In this document: piece by piece, positions 22,678 through 31,769 of the stretch
Numbering within the stretch: the first letter of the stretch is position 1
Layout: each line of letters begins with the position of its first letter
Source: Arsenicicoccus bolidensis DSM 15745
Lineage (GTDB): Bacteria; Actinomycetota; Actinomycetes; Actinomycetales; Dermatophilaceae
DNA length: 64,000 nt
Direction: 5' to 3'
Assembly (NCBI RefSeq): GCF_000426385.1
Contig: NZ_AUFG01000015.1
Location: 1-64,000, forward strand
Notes under the pieces: model-generated
The model's database searches: none
Seen by the model: the letters and a program-made list of their open reading frames with translations, nothing else
What the model was told of the DNA's origin: nothing
Made by a program: the position numbers and the translations under genes

Positions 22678-23955
22678 TCAGGCCTCCACGATCGCGACGA
22701 CGCCCTGGCCACCGGCCGCGCAGATGGAGATCAGGCCGCGGCCCGAGCCCCGCTCGTGCAGCATCTTGGCCAGGCTGGCGAGGATGCGACCACCGGTGGC
22801 CGCGAAGGGGTGGCCGGCCGCGAGCGACGAGCCGTTGACGTTGAGCCTGCTGCGGTCGATCGAGCCGAGCGGCGCGTCCAGGCCGAGCCGATCCCGGCAG
22901 AAGTCCTCGTCCTCCCAGGCCTTGAGCGTGGACAGCACCGTGGAGGCGAAGGCCTCGTGGATCTCGTAGAAGTCGAAGTCCTGCAGGCTCAGGCCGTTTC
23001 GCGCCAGGAGGCGGGGCACGGCATACGCCGGGGCCATGAGCAGGCCCTCGTCACCGTGCACGTAGTCGACGGCCGCCGTCTCGCCGTCGACGAACCAGGC
23101 GAGGGGCTCGAGGCGGTGCTCGCGCGCCCAGTCCTCGCTGGCCAGGAGCACCGCCGAGGCGCCGTCGGTGAGCGGGGTGGAGTTGCCGGCGGTCATGGTG
23201 GCACCCTCGCCCTTGCCGAAGACCGGCTTGAGGGTGGCGAGCTTGTCGACCGAGGAGTCCGGCCGCAGGTTGTTGTCCTTGGTGAGGCCCAGGAAGGGCG
23301 TCATCAGGTCGTCGAAGAAGCCGCGGTCGTAGGCCGCCGCGAGGTTGTGGTGCGAGGCGGCGGCCAGCTCGTCCTGCGCCTCGCGGGTGATGCCCCAGCG
23401 CTTGGCGGTCTGGGCCATGTGCTCGCCCATGGACAGGCCGGTGCGGGGCTCGTCGTTCTGCGGGGCGACGGGGGCCAGGTGCTGGGGGCGCAGGCCGGCG
23501 AAGGCCTTGGCGCGGGCCATCGGGGTCTTGGCGCGCATGGCGGACAGCAGGCTTCGACGGAGGCCCTCGCTGATGACGATCGGCGCGTCCGAGGTGGTGT
23601 CGACGCCGCCGGCGATGCCGACCTCGATCTGCCCGAGGGCGATCTTGTTGCTGACCAGGATGGCGGCCTCGAGACCGGTGCCGCAGGCCTGCTGCAGGTC
23701 GTAGGCCGGGGTCTGCGCCGACAGCCGGGTGCCGAGCACGGACTCACGCGTGAGGTTGAAGTCGCGCGAGTGCTTGATGACCGCGCCGGCGGCGACCTCG
23801 CCGAGCCGCTCGCCCGAGAGGCCGTAGCGGGCGACGAGCCCGTCCAGCGCGGCGGTGAGCATGTCCTGGTTGGAGGCCTTGGCGTAGGCGCCGTTGGACC
23901 GGGCGAAGGGGATGCGGTTGCCGCCGAGGACGGCGACGCGACGGGTGGTCGTCAT
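22678..23955 (-). CDS. Acetyl-CoA acyltransferase (thiolase), FadA2/FadI-like
   Basis: A 425-residue thiolase. The acylated nucleophile Cys91 is in LQQACGTGLEAA; EIHEAFA, GHPFAATGGR and ICAAGGQG supply the remaining catalytic His, His and Cys. It matches FadI/FadA2-type long thiolases with the MGEHMAQTAKRW insertion. ATG 23955 has AGGAG six bases upstream. It heads an operon with the FabG4-like reductase and MaoC dehydratase and is divergent from a TetR regulator. A -10 candidate TTAGAT lies at 23994-23999 on this strand. Expected direction (degradation or elongation) is open. Confidence 0.93.
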   Translation of the reverse strand: MTTTRRVAVLGGNRIPFARSNGAYAKASNQDMLTAALDGLVARYGLSGERLGEVAAGAVIKHSRDFNLTRESVLGTRLSAQTPAYDLQQACGTGLEAAILVSNKIALGQIEVGIAGGVDTTSDAPIVISEGLRRSLLSAMRAKTPMARAKAFAGLRPQHLAPVAPQNDEPRTGLSMGEHMAQTAKRWGITREAQDELAAASHHNLAAAYDRGFFDDLMTPFLGLTKDNNLRPDSSVDKLATLKPVFGKGEGATMTAGNSTPLTDGASAVLLASEDWAREHRLEPLAWFVDGETAAVDYVHGDEGLLMAPAYAVPRLLARNGLSLQDFDFYEIHEAFASTVLSTLKAWEDEDFCRDRLGLDAPLGSIDRSRLNVNGSSLAAGHPFAATGGRILASLAKMLHERGSGRGLISICAAGGQGVVAIVEA

Positions 23956-23999
23956 GGGTGCTCCTGTGCGAGATGGGTCTGACGCTGTTGCCAATCTAA

Positions 24000-24039
24000 C
24001 CGATACCTTGAGTACCCGATACCTTGATCACCTGATAAT
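24000..24039. promoter_or_regulatory. Shared divergent promoter with 12-bp direct repeats
   Basis: CCGATACCTTGA is directly repeated at 24000-24011 and 24016-24027, a 16-bp period. The left copy abuts the -10 candidate of the thiolase gene, and GATAAT (24034-24039) is a -10 candidate for the TetR gene. The repeats are the natural candidate for the TetR-family protein's binding site. Confidence 0.5.
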
Positions 24040-24048
24040 TTCTGTCGT

Positions 24049-24693
24049 ATGACGAGCGACACCCCCCACCCCGGCGACGGCGCCGGACGCGTCGACGGGC
24101 GGGCATCCCGGTGGGAGGAGCACCGCCGGCAGCGACGGGTCGAGCTCGTGGACCACACCATCCGCGCGGTCCGGCAGCACGGCGCGGGGGTCGGCCTCGA
24201 CGACATCGCCACCCAGGCGGGGACCAGCAAGACCGTGATCTACCGGCACTTCGAGGACCGCACCGGCCTGTATCGCGCCGTGGCGCAGCGCGTCGAGGGG
24301 CAGATCGTGGGGCGGGTCCGCTCGTCGCTGGACGCCGACGCGTCGCCGCGCGAGGTGCTGGAGTCCGTGATCGACGCCTACCTGCGCCTGGTGGAGCGCG
24401 ACCCCGAGCTGTACCGCTTCGTCATACGACGTCCGCTGGTCGACGGCCCCCTCGACGACGACCCGGTCCCCGGCATCACCAGCCAGGTGGCGGCCACGGT
24501 GGCCGCGATCCTCGACGAGGCGACCACCCCGGCGGTGGCTCACGTCTGGGCCGTGGCGCTGGTCGGATCGGTGCAGGCCTGCGCGGACGACTGGCTCGCG
24601 ACCGACCCCGCGACCCGCATGACGCGCGCCGAGCTCACGCACCAGCTGGCCGAGCTGGCCTGGCACGGCGTCGCGCAGACCTATCGGGCGTGA
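24049..24693 (+). CDS. TetR-family transcriptional regulator
   Basis: A 214-residue regulator with an N-terminal TetR HTH (VGLDDIATQAGTSKTVIYRHFEDRTGLYRAVAQRV, about residues 45-80) and a helical ligand domain. It is divergent from the thiolase-FabG4-MaoC operon with a 93-bp spacer containing direct repeats, so it most likely represses that operon in response to an acyl-CoA ligand (inferred from layout). A GATAAT box just upstream gives a very short leader. Confidence 0.9.
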   Translation: MTSDTPHPGDGAGRVDGRASRWEEHRRQRRVELVDHTIRAVRQHGAGVGLDDIATQAGTSKTVIYRHFEDRTGLYRAVAQRVEGQIVGRVRSSLDADASPREVLESVIDAYLRLVERDPELYRFVIRRPLVDGPLDDDPVPGITSQVAATVAAILDEATTPAVAHVWAVALVGSVQACADDWLATDPATRMTRAELTHQLAELAWHGVAQTYRA

Positions 24694-24757
24694 GGGCTCA
24701 CGGATCGGGGGGTCGCGGCGTCTACCGTGTGTGAAGAGCCCCAGCCCGAGGAGCAGC

Positions 24758-25261
24758 ATGCGTCGCCACACGATCATCGACAGCCCGGTCGGGCCGCTGA
24801 CCGCGGTCGCCGAGGACGACGCCCTGATCGCGCTCTACTTCGAGCGGCACGGGCGCGCTCCGGCCGTCACCGAGCGCGGCGAGCGGGCGGACGAGGACCC
24901 GCTGCTCATCCGGGCCCGCACCCAGCTGGGTGAGTACTTCGGCGGCGAGCGGAGGTCCTTCGACCTCCCCACGGATCCCCCCGGGGACGGCTTCCAGCAG
25001 CGCGTGTGGGCGCAGCTGCGCGAGATCCCCTACGGCGAGACGCGGTCCTACGGGCAGCTCGCCCGGGCTCTCGGCCAGCCCGGCGCGGCCCAGGCGGTCG
25101 GCAACGCGAACGGCGCCAACCCGATCTCCATCGTCGTCCCGTGCCACCGCGTCATCGGGTCCGACGGCTCCCTGACCGGCTATGCCGGGGGGCTCGAGCG
25201 CAAGCGCTGGCTGCTCGCTCACGAGGAGCCGGCGGCGTCCGTGACCGGTCGGCTCTTCTGA
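24758..25261 (+). CDS. ogt: Methylated-DNA--protein-cysteine methyltransferase (first copy)
   Basis: A 167-residue suicide repair enzyme that removes O6-alkyl groups from guanine. It has the N-terminal RNase-H-like fold (IIDSPVGPLTAVAEDDALIALYF), the helix-turn-helix region (PYGETRSYGQLARALGQPGAAQAVGNANGANP, with the arginine finger replaced by Asn as in many Ogt proteins), and the acceptor Cys129 in VVPCHRVIG. ATG 24758 follows GAGGAG. It leads a run sigma factor-ogt paralogue-tag, all co-directional with tiny gaps. Confidence 0.95.
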   Translation: MRRHTIIDSPVGPLTAVAEDDALIALYFERHGRAPAVTERGERADEDPLLIRARTQLGEYFGGERRSFDLPTDPPGDGFQQRVWAQLREIPYGETRSYGQLARALGQPGAAQAVGNANGANPISIVVPCHRVIGSDGSLTGYAGGLERKRWLLAHEEPAASVTGRLF

Positions 25262-25278
25262 GCGACAGCCGATCTCGT

Positions 25279-25782
25279 ATGCCGCGCAGCGAGCCCTTCG
25301 AGGACGTGGTCACCGCGCACGGGGCCACCGTCCTGCGGGTCTGCCGCGCCGTGGTGGGGCCGGTCGACGCCGAGGACGCCTGGTCCGAGACCTTTCTCGC
25401 GGCCCTGCGCGCGTGGCCGCGGCTGGACGCGGACGCCAACGTGGAGGCGTGGCTCGTCACGATCGCGCACCGCAAGGCGATCGACCTGGTGCGCAAGGCT
25501 GCTCGTAGCACCCCGACCGAGCACGTCCCGGACCGCCCTGCGCGCCACGGGAACCCGCACGACCACGACCCCGACCTGTGGGCCGCCCTGGCCACCCTGA
25601 CGGACCGGCAGCGCCAGGCGGTGGCCTACCACCACCTCGCCGGGCTCCCGCACGCCGATGTCGCCATCATCCTCGGCAGCACGCCGGCCGCCGCCCGCCG
25701 CGCCTGCGCCGACGGCATCGCGGCGCTGCGGCGCACCTATCCCCTGCTGGCGGACGACGACCGAGACGAGGACCCGAGATGA
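25279..25782 (+). CDS. ECF-like RNA polymerase sigma factor
   Basis: A 167-residue two-domain sigma-70-like protein. Region 2 spans about residues 8-75 (VTAHGATVLRVCRAVVGPVDAEDAWSETFLAAL...WLVTIAHRKAIDLVRKAAR) and region 4 about 100-160 (LWAALATLTDRQRQAVAYHHLAGLPHADVAIILGSTPAAARR). It starts 17 bp after the first ogt gene and its stop overlaps the second ogt-like gene (ATGA at 25779-25782). Being sandwiched and translationally coupled to two alkyl-transferases, it is a strong candidate to direct an alkylation response. No conventional anti-sigma gene is adjacent. Confidence 0.88.
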   Translation: MPRSEPFEDVVTAHGATVLRVCRAVVGPVDAEDAWSETFLAALRAWPRLDADANVEAWLVTIAHRKAIDLVRKAARSTPTEHVPDRPARHGNPHDHDPDLWAALATLTDRQRQAVAYHHLAGLPHADVAIILGSTPAAARRACADGIAALRRTYPLLADDDRDEDPR

Positions 25783-26429
25783 CCGACCTGCGAACGCTGC
25801 TGGAGGCCGGAGCCGACGCCCCGGGCCAGGCGGACGAGACGGCCGACCTCGCCCGGCTCACCGCGGCCCTGTCCTCCCGGGCCCTGCTCGAGGGGACCCT
25901 GGACGTGCGTCACCGCACCGTCGACAGCCCGGTCGGGCCGCTGCTGGTGGCGGCGACGCCGCGAGGGGTGGCCCGGGTCGCCTTCGCGCACGAGGGGTTC
26001 GACGCGGTGGTCGACGACCTCGCCCGGCGCCTGGGCCCGCGCGTGCTGCCGGCAGGCTCGACGCTCGACGACGTCGCCCGGGAGCTGGACGACTTCTTCG
26101 CCGGGCGCCGCGACCACTTCGACGTCGCCGCGGACCTGGCGCTCGCCAAGGGATTTCGCCGCGACGTCCTCGACCGGCTGCGCGAGATCCCGTATGGCGC
26201 AACGCGGTCCTACGCCGGGGTCGCCGCCGCGGCCGGCAGCCCCGGGGCGGTGCGGGCGGTGGGCACGGCCTGCGCCACCAACCCCGTGCCCATCCTCGTG
26301 CCCTGCCACCGCGTCGTCCGCAGCGACGGCACGAGCGGCGCCTATCGTGGTGGGGCCGAGGCCAAGCAGTGGCTGCTGGCGATGGAGTCCGCCGCGGCCA
26401 CGCCGGCGGACCGGCATACCGGCCCCTGA
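25779..26429 (+). CDS. Second Ogt-like protein with N-terminal extension
   Basis: A 216-residue methylated-DNA-protein-cysteine methyltransferase paralogue. Residues 46-216 are a complete Ogt (VDSPVGPLLVAATPRG; PYGATRSYAGVAAAAGSPGAVRAVGTACATNP; acceptor Cys176 in LVPCHRVVR). Residues 1-45 are an extra, mostly helical segment (MTDLRTLLEAGADAPGQADE...LARLTAALSSRALLEG) not needed for repair. Its ATG overlaps the sigma-factor stop, the position normally taken by an anti-sigma gene. A role as an alkylation-sensing partner of the sigma factor is an attractive inference, not shown by sequence. Confidence 0.9.
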   Translation: MTDLRTLLEAGADAPGQADETADLARLTAALSSRALLEGTLDVRHRTVDSPVGPLLVAATPRGVARVAFAHEGFDAVVDDLARRLGPRVLPAGSTLDDVARELDDFFAGRRDHFDVAADLALAKGFRRDVLDRLREIPYGATRSYAGVAAAAGSPGAVRAVGTACATNPVPILVPCHRVVRSDGTSGAYRGGAEAKQWLLAMESAAATPADRHTGP

Positions 26430-26438
26430 GGAGAGTCG

Positions 26439-27029
26439 TTGAGCGAGATCGTGATCGGTGAGGACGGCCTGGCGCGCCCGCCGTGGGCGGCCACCGACCC
26501 GCTGCTGCGCGACTACTACGACACCGAGTGGGGGATGCCGGTCCGCGACGAGCGCGGGGTCTTCGAGCGGCTGAGCCTCGAGGCCTTCCAGTCGGGGCTG
26601 TCCTGGGCCACGATCCTGCGCAAGCGGCCGGCGTTCCGCAGCGCCTTCGCGGACTTCGACCCCGACACCGTCGCGGCCTACGGCCAGAGCGACGTCGAGC
26701 GGCTCATGGGCGACGCCGGGATCGTCCGCAACCGTCGCAAGGTCGAGGCGACCATCACCAACGCCCGCGCCACCGTCGCCCTGCGCGCCGAGGGCGGGCT
26801 GGCCGAGCTCGTCTGGGCCCACCGGCCCGCCACGACCCCTGCCCCACGGACCCTGTCCGAGCTCCCCACGACGACACCGGAGTCCCTGGCCCTGTCGAAG
26901 GCCTTGAAGCGCAAGGGATTCACCTTCGTCGGACCCACGACGATGCACGCGCTGATGGAGGCCATCGGCATCGTCGACACCCACCTGGTCGACAGCCACC
27001 GCCGGGGATCGTCGGGGGTCTGGGGCTGA
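26439..27029 (+). CDS. tag: DNA-3-methyladenine glycosylase I
   Basis: A 196-residue glycosylase that excises 3-methyladenine. Conserved: DTEWGMPVRDERGVFERLSLEAFQSGLSWATILRKRPAFRSAF (catalytic-site Glu and base-binding aromatics), DAGIVRNRRKVEATI and FVGPTTMHALMEAIGIVDTH. The start is TTG 26439, supported by GAGGAGAG (26428-26435). Unlike E. coli Tag it has no N-terminal Cys and a Tyr where the zinc-ligand His sits (YYDTEWG), and the C-terminal Cys is absent. The zinc 'snap' therefore appears lost. It ends the alkylation-repair run. Confidence 0.93.
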   Translation: MSEIVIGEDGLARPPWAATDPLLRDYYDTEWGMPVRDERGVFERLSLEAFQSGLSWATILRKRPAFRSAFADFDPDTVAAYGQSDVERLMGDAGIVRNRRKVEATITNARATVALRAEGGLAELVWAHRPATTPAPRTLSELPTTTPESLALSKALKRKGFTFVGPTTMHALMEAIGIVDTHLVDSHRRGSSGVWG

Positions 27030-27033
27030 CGAC

Positions 27034-27050
27034 GGCTAGGATTCCTAGCC
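27034..27050. promoter_or_regulatory. Perfect palindrome upstream of merR-type gene
   Basis: GGCTAGGA-T-TCCTAGCC, an 8-bp perfect inverted repeat around one base, lies 33 bp before ATG 27084 and contains a TAGGAT -10-like hexamer. It is a probable binding site for the MerR-type protein encoded just downstream, or a short hairpin ending tag. Confidence 0.5.
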
Positions 27051-27083
27051 AGCCACCCTGCCAGCCACGTCCCGGAGTCCTCG

Positions 27084-27497
27084 ATGCTGATCTCGCCCGT
27101 GTCCGGGCCCGTCCCCGACCGCCCCCTGCACATCGGAGACGTCGCCGACCTCACGGGACTCAGCCTGCGGTCCATCCGGCACTACGAGGACCTGGGGCTC
27201 GTGACGCCCCGCGGCCGCACCAACGGCGGCTTCCGCATCTACGGCGCCGAGGCCGTCGAGCGGCTACGGCTCGTGATGGACCTCAAGATCATCGGGCTGC
27301 CGCTGGAGCGGATCCGTCCCATCGTCGACGCCTGCCTCGCGCTGGAGAACGGCGAAGGCACCGACGACGACGTGGCGACCGTCGCCGAGTGCCGGTCGGA
27401 CGTCACGACGGCGCTGGCCGAGATCGAGCAGCGGCTGTCGGCGGCCAAGCACCTGGGTCAGCGCCTCGGACAGGCCACGGCTCGCGCCAACGCCTGA
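27084..27497 (+). CDS. MerR-family transcriptional regulator
   Basis: A 137-residue MerR regulator: LHIGDVADLTGLSLRSIRHYEDLGLVTPRGRTNGGFRIYGAEAVERLRLVMDLKIIGLPL is the winged HTH, followed by a coiled dimerisation helix (residues about 85-130). It lacks metal-binding cysteines apart from one in the dimerisation region, so a metal role is not supported. ATG 27084 follows CGGAG. A perfect palindrome lies just upstream. Targets unknown. Confidence 0.9.
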   Translation: MLISPVSGPVPDRPLHIGDVADLTGLSLRSIRHYEDLGLVTPRGRTNGGFRIYGAEAVERLRLVMDLKIIGLPLERIRPIVDACLALENGEGTDDDVATVAECRSDVTTALAEIEQRLSAAKHLGQRLGQATARANA

Positions 27498-27536
27498 CGT
27501 CCTGATCGGATCGGCGCCCGCGCGAGCGGCCCGGGA

Positions 27537-28205
27537 TCAGGAGGCGCGGGGCGTCGCGGCGAGCCGGTCCGGGCCGGTCACCACACCCTTGGGCAGCACG
27601 GCCTTGCCCCCGGCCGGCACGTCCTCGGTGACCAGGGCGTTGGCGCCCACCCGAGCACCGGCACCCACGTCGACCGGTCCGACGACCACGGCGCCGGCGC
27701 CGAGGGAGACGCCGTCCCCGATCGTCGGGACGTTGCGGGCCTGGTCCTCGACGTCGTCACGGTGCAGGCCGATCGTGACGTTCTGCCGCAGCGTGACGTC
27801 GTCACCGATCACCGCGTCGCGGTGCACGACGATGCCGCTCTGGTGGGCGACCCGGACGCGACGACCGAGGCTCACCTCGGCCGGGATCTCGATGCCGTAG
27901 ACGGACCGGGCCACCCACTGCCCCGCACGAGCGGCGCGACCCACCGGTCCTCGCGCCCATCGCGGGGCCTCCGCGGAGGCCGCCCACCGGGCCAGCCGCT
28001 GCGACGCGACGGCCTGGAATCCCGGCGACGAGATGCCGTCGTTGCGCTGTCGGTCCTCGCGCAGGACGTCGACGATCGGGTGACGGCGGGCGAGCCACTC
28101 GACCCAGCGGCGCTCGGCGGGGACACGGGCATCGGAGGCGATGGGCTCGGCCGGCTGGGGCTGGGGTGCGTCCCACGGGGGCCGGAAGGCGTTGGACCGG
28201 GTCAC
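27537..28205 (-). CDS. Serine acetyltransferase-like hexapeptide-repeat protein
   Basis: A 222-residue protein. After a Pro-rich start and an N-terminal helical domain (residues about 30-95, VDVLREDRQRNDGISSPGFQAVASQRLARWA), it has a left-handed beta-helix built of hexapeptide repeats: IEIPAEVSLGRRVRVAHQSGIVVHRDAVIGDDVTLRQNVTIG. This includes the His of serine acetyltransferases, followed by IGDGVSLGAGAVVVGPVDVGAGARVGANALVTEDVP. It could be a CysE-type enzyme or a polysaccharide acetyltransferase; no cysteine-synthesis gene is adjacent. GTG 28205 follows AGGAG. A long hairpin lies upstream. Confidence 0.82.
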   Translation of the reverse strand: MTRSNAFRPPWDAPQPQPAEPIASDARVPAERRWVEWLARRHPIVDVLREDRQRNDGISSPGFQAVASQRLARWAASAEAPRWARGPVGRAARAGQWVARSVYGIEIPAEVSLGRRVRVAHQSGIVVHRDAVIGDDVTLRQNVTIGLHRDDVEDQARNVPTIGDGVSLGAGAVVVGPVDVGAGARVGANALVTEDVPAGGKAVLPKGVVTGPDRLAATPRAS

Positions 28206-28246
28206 GGCGGTGGCTCCTAGGCGGTGGACGGCGGGCATGACGACAG

Positions 28247-28282
28247 CCCCAACCCTACCCTTACGTGAGGGTAGGGTTGGGG
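28247..28282. terminator. 15-bp near-continuous palindrome
   Basis: CCCCAACCCTACCCT (28247-28261) pairs perfectly with 28268-28282 around TACGTG, which can itself nearly pair. It lies between two minus-strand genes, so it probably terminates the acyl-CoA ligase transcript (stop at 28388). An operator role for the acetyltransferase promoter is the alternative. Confidence 0.5.
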
Positions 28283-28387
28283 TCAGGCCGCAGATGCGGA
28301 GACACCTCTCAGGTTGGCGGCGCCAGACGGGGGGCCGCGATCACCCTGCGGCATACGTCATGGCACTGCGTGTCGCCGCGCGGGCCG

Positions 28388-30223
28388 TCAGCCGCGGCGG
28401 TAGAGCGCGTCGATCTGGTCGGCGAACTGCGAGGTGACCGCACCCCGACGCAGCTTCATCGTGGGGGTGATGTGCCCACCCTCCTCGGTCAGCTCAACCG
28501 GCAGGATGCCGAAGCGGGCGATCCGCTCGGCGTGGGACACCGTCGCGTTGGCGTCATCGACCGCGCGCTGCAGCTCTGCCCGCAGGGCCGGGTCGTCCAC
28601 CAGCTCGGCGACGGGCGCCTCGGGGCGTCCCTGGTCGCGCAGCCACTCGGTGACCGCCTCCTCGTCGAGGGTGATCAGCACCCCGATCGCGGGCCGGGCG
28701 TCGCCCACCACCACGGCCTGTGACACGAGCCGGTGGGACCGGATGACGTCCTCGAGGGGCGCGGGCGAGACGTTCTTGCCGGAGTCGGTGACGATGATCT
28801 CCTTGACCCGACCCGTGATGTGGACGTAGCCGTCCTCGTCGATGCGGGCGAGGTCGCCGGTGCGGAACCATCCGTCACTGTCGAGCACGTCGGCGGTGGC
28901 CCCGGGGTTGTGCCAGTAGCCGCGGAAGACGTGGCGGCCCCGGACGAGGAGCTCGCCCTTGGCGTCGACCCGGGCGTCGTAGGTCGGGAGCGGCCGCCCC
29001 ACGGACCCGATGCGCATCTCGGCCGCGGTGTTGACGGTCGCCGCGCCCGTCGTCTCGGTGAGGCCATAGCCCTCGAGCACGGTCACGCCGATGCCGTGGA
29101 AGTAGTGGCCGAGCCGCTCCCCCAGGGGCGCGCCCCCGCTCACGACATACCGCACCCGCCCGCCGAAGAGCTCGCGGATCTTGGCGTAGACGAGGCGGTC
29201 GAACACTGCGTGCTGCGCCGCCAGGATCGGGCCGACGCGGCCGGCCTCGCGCGCCTTGCTCCAGCGGATCGCCGTCGCGGTGGCCGCGTCGAAGATGCGG
29301 CCCTTTCCGTCCTTGGTGGCCTTGCGCTGCGCGCCGTCGTAGATACGCTCGAAGATGCGCGGCACGGCGACCGTGAAGGTCGGGCGCAGCGTGGCGAGGT
29401 CGAGGGTGACGCGGCCGGGGTCGCTGTGGCCGACGGTGGTGCCGTCGAGCAGGAAGGCCACCTCCATGAGCCGCCCCAGCACGTGCGCCATCGGCAGGAA
29501 GAACAGGCAGCAGGCGTCCTCGCCGTCGAACAGCTCGGGGAGCCGCCCGACCGCCAGCTCCGCCTCGCGCAGGAGGTTGTCGTGCGTCAGCTCGCACCCC
29601 TTGGGGCGGCCGGTCGTGCCGGAGGTGTAGATCAAGGTGGCGACGTCGTCGCGGGTGAGCGCCTCGCGGCGACGGTCCAGCTCGGCGTCCTCGACCGTGG
29701 CCGCGCGGGTCACGAGGGAGTCCAGGCTCGTGGCGCCGTCGGCGTCGTCGATGCTCCAGCGGTGGACCAGGTCGGGCAGCCGTGACGCGATCTGCTCGAC
29801 CATCGCGACCCCGTCACGACCCTCGACCACGACACCCACCGCGCCGGAGTCCTCAAGGATCCACTCCAGCTGCGGGGCCGACGACGAGTCGTAGACCGCG
29901 ACCGGGATCGCCCCTGCGGTCCACAGCGCGACGTCGACGACCATCCACTCGTAGCGGGTGCGGCTCATGATCGCGACGCGGTCCCCCGGCTGCACCCCCG
30001 CGGCGACGAATCCCTTGGCCAGCTGGGCGATCTCGGCCGCCAGCTGGGTGGCCGTGACCGGGTGCCACTCCTTGCCCCGGCGCCTGCGGGCCACCACCTT
30101 GGCGGGGGTGCGGCGGGCGACCTCGCGCGCGACGGCGGCGAGGTTGGCGGGCGGGGAGGCCTGCCACCAGCGGTGGGACGACGGTGCTGCAGCGGGGCGG
30201 CTGGGCGTGGTGGGGGTGGTCAC
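28388..30223 (-). CDS. Long-chain fatty acid--CoA ligase (AMP-binding)
   Basis: A 611-residue ANL-superfamily ligase, FadD15-like. Visible: LIYTSGTTGRPKG (P-loop), the gate/linker GYGLTETTGA, YWHNPGATADVLDSDGWFRTGD and the C-terminal TPTMKLRR catalytic lysine region. It activates long-chain fatty acids with ATP and CoA. GTG 30223 is chosen because a TACGGT -10 box lies 8 bp upstream, giving a leaderless message, and because the protein N-terminus then has normal length; an open frame continues to 30391. It stands between an acetyltransferase and gdhA and is apparently transcribed alone. Confidence 0.93.
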   Translation of the reverse strand: MTTPTTPSRPAAAPSSHRWWQASPPANLAAVAREVARRTPAKVVARRRRGKEWHPVTATQLAAEIAQLAKGFVAAGVQPGDRVAIMSRTRYEWMVVDVALWTAGAIPVAVYDSSSAPQLEWILEDSGAVGVVVEGRDGVAMVEQIASRLPDLVHRWSIDDADGATSLDSLVTRAATVEDAELDRRREALTRDDVATLIYTSGTTGRPKGCELTHDNLLREAELAVGRLPELFDGEDACCLFFLPMAHVLGRLMEVAFLLDGTTVGHSDPGRVTLDLATLRPTFTVAVPRIFERIYDGAQRKATKDGKGRIFDAATATAIRWSKAREAGRVGPILAAQHAVFDRLVYAKIRELFGGRVRYVVSGGAPLGERLGHYFHGIGVTVLEGYGLTETTGAATVNTAAEMRIGSVGRPLPTYDARVDAKGELLVRGRHVFRGYWHNPGATADVLDSDGWFRTGDLARIDEDGYVHITGRVKEIIVTDSGKNVSPAPLEDVIRSHRLVSQAVVVGDARPAIGVLITLDEEAVTEWLRDQGRPEAPVAELVDDPALRAELQRAVDDANATVSHAERIARFGILPVELTEEGGHITPTMKLRRGAVTSQFADQIDALYRRG

Positions 30224-30230
30224 GGCGCCC

Positions 30231-30236
30231 ACCGTA
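30231..30236 (-). promoter_or_regulatory. -10 box for leaderless acyl-CoA ligase gene
   Basis: On the minus strand TACGGT ends 8 bp before GTG 30223, the same geometry as the other leaderless promoters in this window. No ribosome site is present. Confidence 0.4.
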
Positions 30237-30302
30237 CCGGCTCGCCCGCCTCCCGGCGGGCCCGCGGGAAGGACTGGGCGGCCCAGCGACCTGATGGCCG
30301 GG

Positions 30303-31769
<1,467 letters not shown>

